A stretch of 5,960 nt of DNA from an uncultured Collinsella sp. (GTDB lineage Bacteria > Actinomycetota > Coriobacteriia > Coriobacteriales > Coriobacteriaceae). This document shows, piece after piece, positions 4,756 through 5,960 of the stretch. The stretch covers positions 1 through 5,960 of the forward strand of contig CABQHR010000113.1 in NCBI GenBank assembly GCA_902463875.1, given 5' to 3'. Under the pieces are notes generated by a model. That model made no database searches. It was not told where the DNA came from and was given only the letters and a program-made list of their open reading frames with translations. Position numbers and translations under genes: made by a program. Every line of letters starts with the position of its first letter. Positions within the stretch are counted from its first letter, which is position 1.

Positions 4756-5960
4756 ATGAGCAAATACATCATCGGAATCGATCAATCCACGCAGGGCACC
4801 AAGGCGCTGCTGGTGGACGAGGGTGGCCATCTGATCCATCGCGCCGATCGCCCGCATCGCCAGATTGTGAACGAGGCCGGCTGGGTGAGCCATGATCCAG
4901 CCGAGATCGCCGCCAACGTGCTGGCCGTGGCGCGCGCCGTGGTGGAGGAGACCGGGGTCGATCCGGCCGACGTCGCCGGCATCGGCATCTCCAACCAGCG
5001 CGAGACCACTGTTGCCTGGAGCCGCACGACGGGTGAGCCGCTGTGCGATGCCGTGGTGTGGCAGTGCGCCCGCGCCCGCGAGCTGTGCGATGAGCTTGCT
5101 GCGCGCGAAGGCGTGGCCGAGCTGGTGCGTGACACGACGGGTCTGGTGCTCTCGCCCTACTACCCGGCGGGCAAGATGGCCTGGATCCTCGCGAACGTTC
5201 CCGCGGCTGCCGAGGCCGCGGCGGCAGGCGAGCTGTGCCTGGGCACCATCGATGCCTGGGTGGTCTGGACGCTCACGGGCGGCGCGGAGTTCCGCTGCGA
5301 CTGGTCTAACGCCAGCCGCACGCAGCTCTTCGACCTGCGCCGTGGCTGCTGGAGCGAGCCAGTGTGCGAGGCCTTTGGCGTCGATGCAGCCTGCCTGCCG
5401 CGGGTGACCGATTCCGATGGTCTGTTCGGCATGACGGACCTGGGCGGCTTTTTGCCGGCACCCGTGCCCATTCACGGCGTGCTCGGCGACAGCCACGCCG
5501 CCTTGTTTGCCCAGGGCTGCCATAGCCGCGGCATGGCCAAGGCGACCTATGGCACCGGCAGCTCGGTCATGATGAACGTCGGCGACGAGTTTGTCGCCAG
5601 CTCGCACGGGCTTTCGAGCTCGCTTGCGTGGCGTATGGACGGTGTGACCGAGTATGTGCTCGAGGGCAACGTGAGCTACGCCGGCGCCGTCAAGACGTGG
5701 CTGCGCGACGACCTGGAGCTCATCAACAATCCTGAGGAAGTCACCGACCTGTGCTACGCCGCCAATCCGGCGAGCCGCGTCTACTTTGTGCCGGCGTTCA
5801 CTGGCCTGGGCGCGCCGCACTGGGCGAGCGATGCCGAGGGCTGCGTCTTTGGCATGACGCGCACCACGGGCCGTGCGGAGTTCGTAAAGGCCGCCGACGA
5901 GTCGATCGCCTATCAGATCTTCGACGTGATCGATGCGATGGTCGAGGATTCGGGCGCGGC
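4756..5960 (+). CDS. FGGY-family carbohydrate kinase, glycerol-kinase-like (3' end outside window)
   Basis: An open frame of 401 codons runs to the window edge, about four fifths of a typical 500-residue FGGY kinase. AGGAG five bases before the ATG supports the start. It should transfer phosphate from ATP to a sugar or polyol. The closest resemblance is glycerol kinase: GIDQSTQGTKALL (7-19) at the phosphate loop, NQRETT (80-85), VVWQC with Trp102, Tyr135, the Asp245 catalytic base in GDSHAALF, YGTGSS (265-270), and FVPAFTGLGAPHW in the second domain. The glycerol-contacting positions Arg, Glu, Trp, Tyr and Asp245 are kept, but Gln246 of E. coli GlpK is Ser here and Phe270 is also Ser. The GlpK fructose-1,6-bisphosphate loop (Gly234, Arg236) reads Pro234 and Pro236. 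A non-glycerol substrate, perhaps the ketose made by the isomerase, is therefore likely. It lacks the MH substrate motif of xylulokinase. The same-strand gap of 171 bp suggests either an operon member or a separately promoted gene. Confidence 0.88.
   Translation, partial: MSKYIIGIDQSTQGTKALLVDEGGHLIHRADRPHRQIVNEAGWVSHDPAEIAANVLAVARAVVEETGVDPADVAGIGISNQRETTVAWSRTTGEPLCDAVVWQCARARELCDELAAREGVAELVRDTTGLVLSPYYPAGKMAWILANVPAAAEAAAAGELCLGTIDAWVVWTLTGGAEFRCDWSNASRTQLFDLRRGCWSEPVCEAFGVDAACLPRVTDSDGLFGMTDLGGFLPAPVPIHGVLGDSHAALFAQGCHSRGMAKATYGTGSSVMMNVGDEFVASSHGLSSSLAWRMDGVTEYVLEGNVSYAGAVKTWLRDDLELINNPEEVTDLCYAANPASRVYFVPAFTGLGAPHWASDAEGCVFGMTRTTGRAEFVKAADESIAYQIFDVIDAMVEDSGA

Noticed and set aside
4720..5820. 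A 366-codon open frame on the minus strand opposite the kinase
   Set aside because: It is an antisense shadow of the FGGY kinase, which shows clear family motifs along the + strand frame; the minus frame shows none.
4756..5960. Naming the kinase glycerol kinase (glpK) or xylulokinase (xylB)
   Set aside because: Two glycerol-pocket residues and the FBP loop are changed, and the xylulokinase MH motif is absent. The operon context suggests a sugar substrate that cannot be identified here.
1..5960. Mobile elements, CRISPR arrays, tRNA or rRNA genes, riboswitches
   Set aside because: No terminal repeats with transposase, no regularly spaced repeats, no cloverleaf-like or conserved RNA motif was seen in the short intergenic gaps.

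Overview
The window is high-GC in its genes, with AT-rich control regions between them. It holds a compact sugar-catabolism locus, all on the + strand. The codon style, the tight Shine-Dalgarno-led spacing and a UUCG-loop terminator suggest a high-GC Gram-positive bacterium. A gut Coriobacteriia relative (Collinsella/Olsenella-like) is my best guess, but this is an impression from reading and no comparison was run.

Layout: (1) 1-140, a control region with a TTGACA box and several TAAAC/GTTTA motifs. (2) 141-1151, a LacI-family regulator whose hinge-helix segment appears to be missing. (3) 1152-1410, a strong intrinsic terminator followed by an AT-rich control region with a spaced inverted repeat. 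(4) 1411-2811, an L-fucose/L-arabinose isomerase-family protein. (5) 2814-3650 and (6) 3643-4584, the two halves of a split transketolase; the coding regions are separated by 2 bp and then overlap by 8 bp, which suggests translational coupling. (7) 4585-4755, a 171 bp gap with a possible terminator and two inverted repeats. (8) 4756 to the window edge, a glycerol-kinase-like FGGY sugar kinase cut off after about 401 residues.

Read together, the enzymes form a plausible pathway: aldose to ketose (isomerase), ketose to ketose phosphate (FGGY kinase), then two-carbon transfer to an aldose phosphate (split transketolase), feeding the pentose-phosphate pathway and glycolysis. The closest known logic I can name is D-apiose catabolism (isomerase, apulose kinase, split apulose-4-phosphate transketolase AptAB). 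There, as I recall, the isomerase is of a different, xylose-isomerase-like family. The sulfo-TK route also uses a dedicated split transketolase but needs no kinase. The real substrate cannot be read from this window. The kinase departs from glycerol kinase at two substrate-pocket positions and lacks the fructose-1,6-bisphosphate loop, so glycerol is an unlikely substrate.

The LacI-type protein probably controls both itself and the operon. Both control regions carry inverted TAAAC/GTTTA hexamers at nearly the same spacing. No transporter, epimerase, RNA gene, mobile element or CRISPR array was seen.
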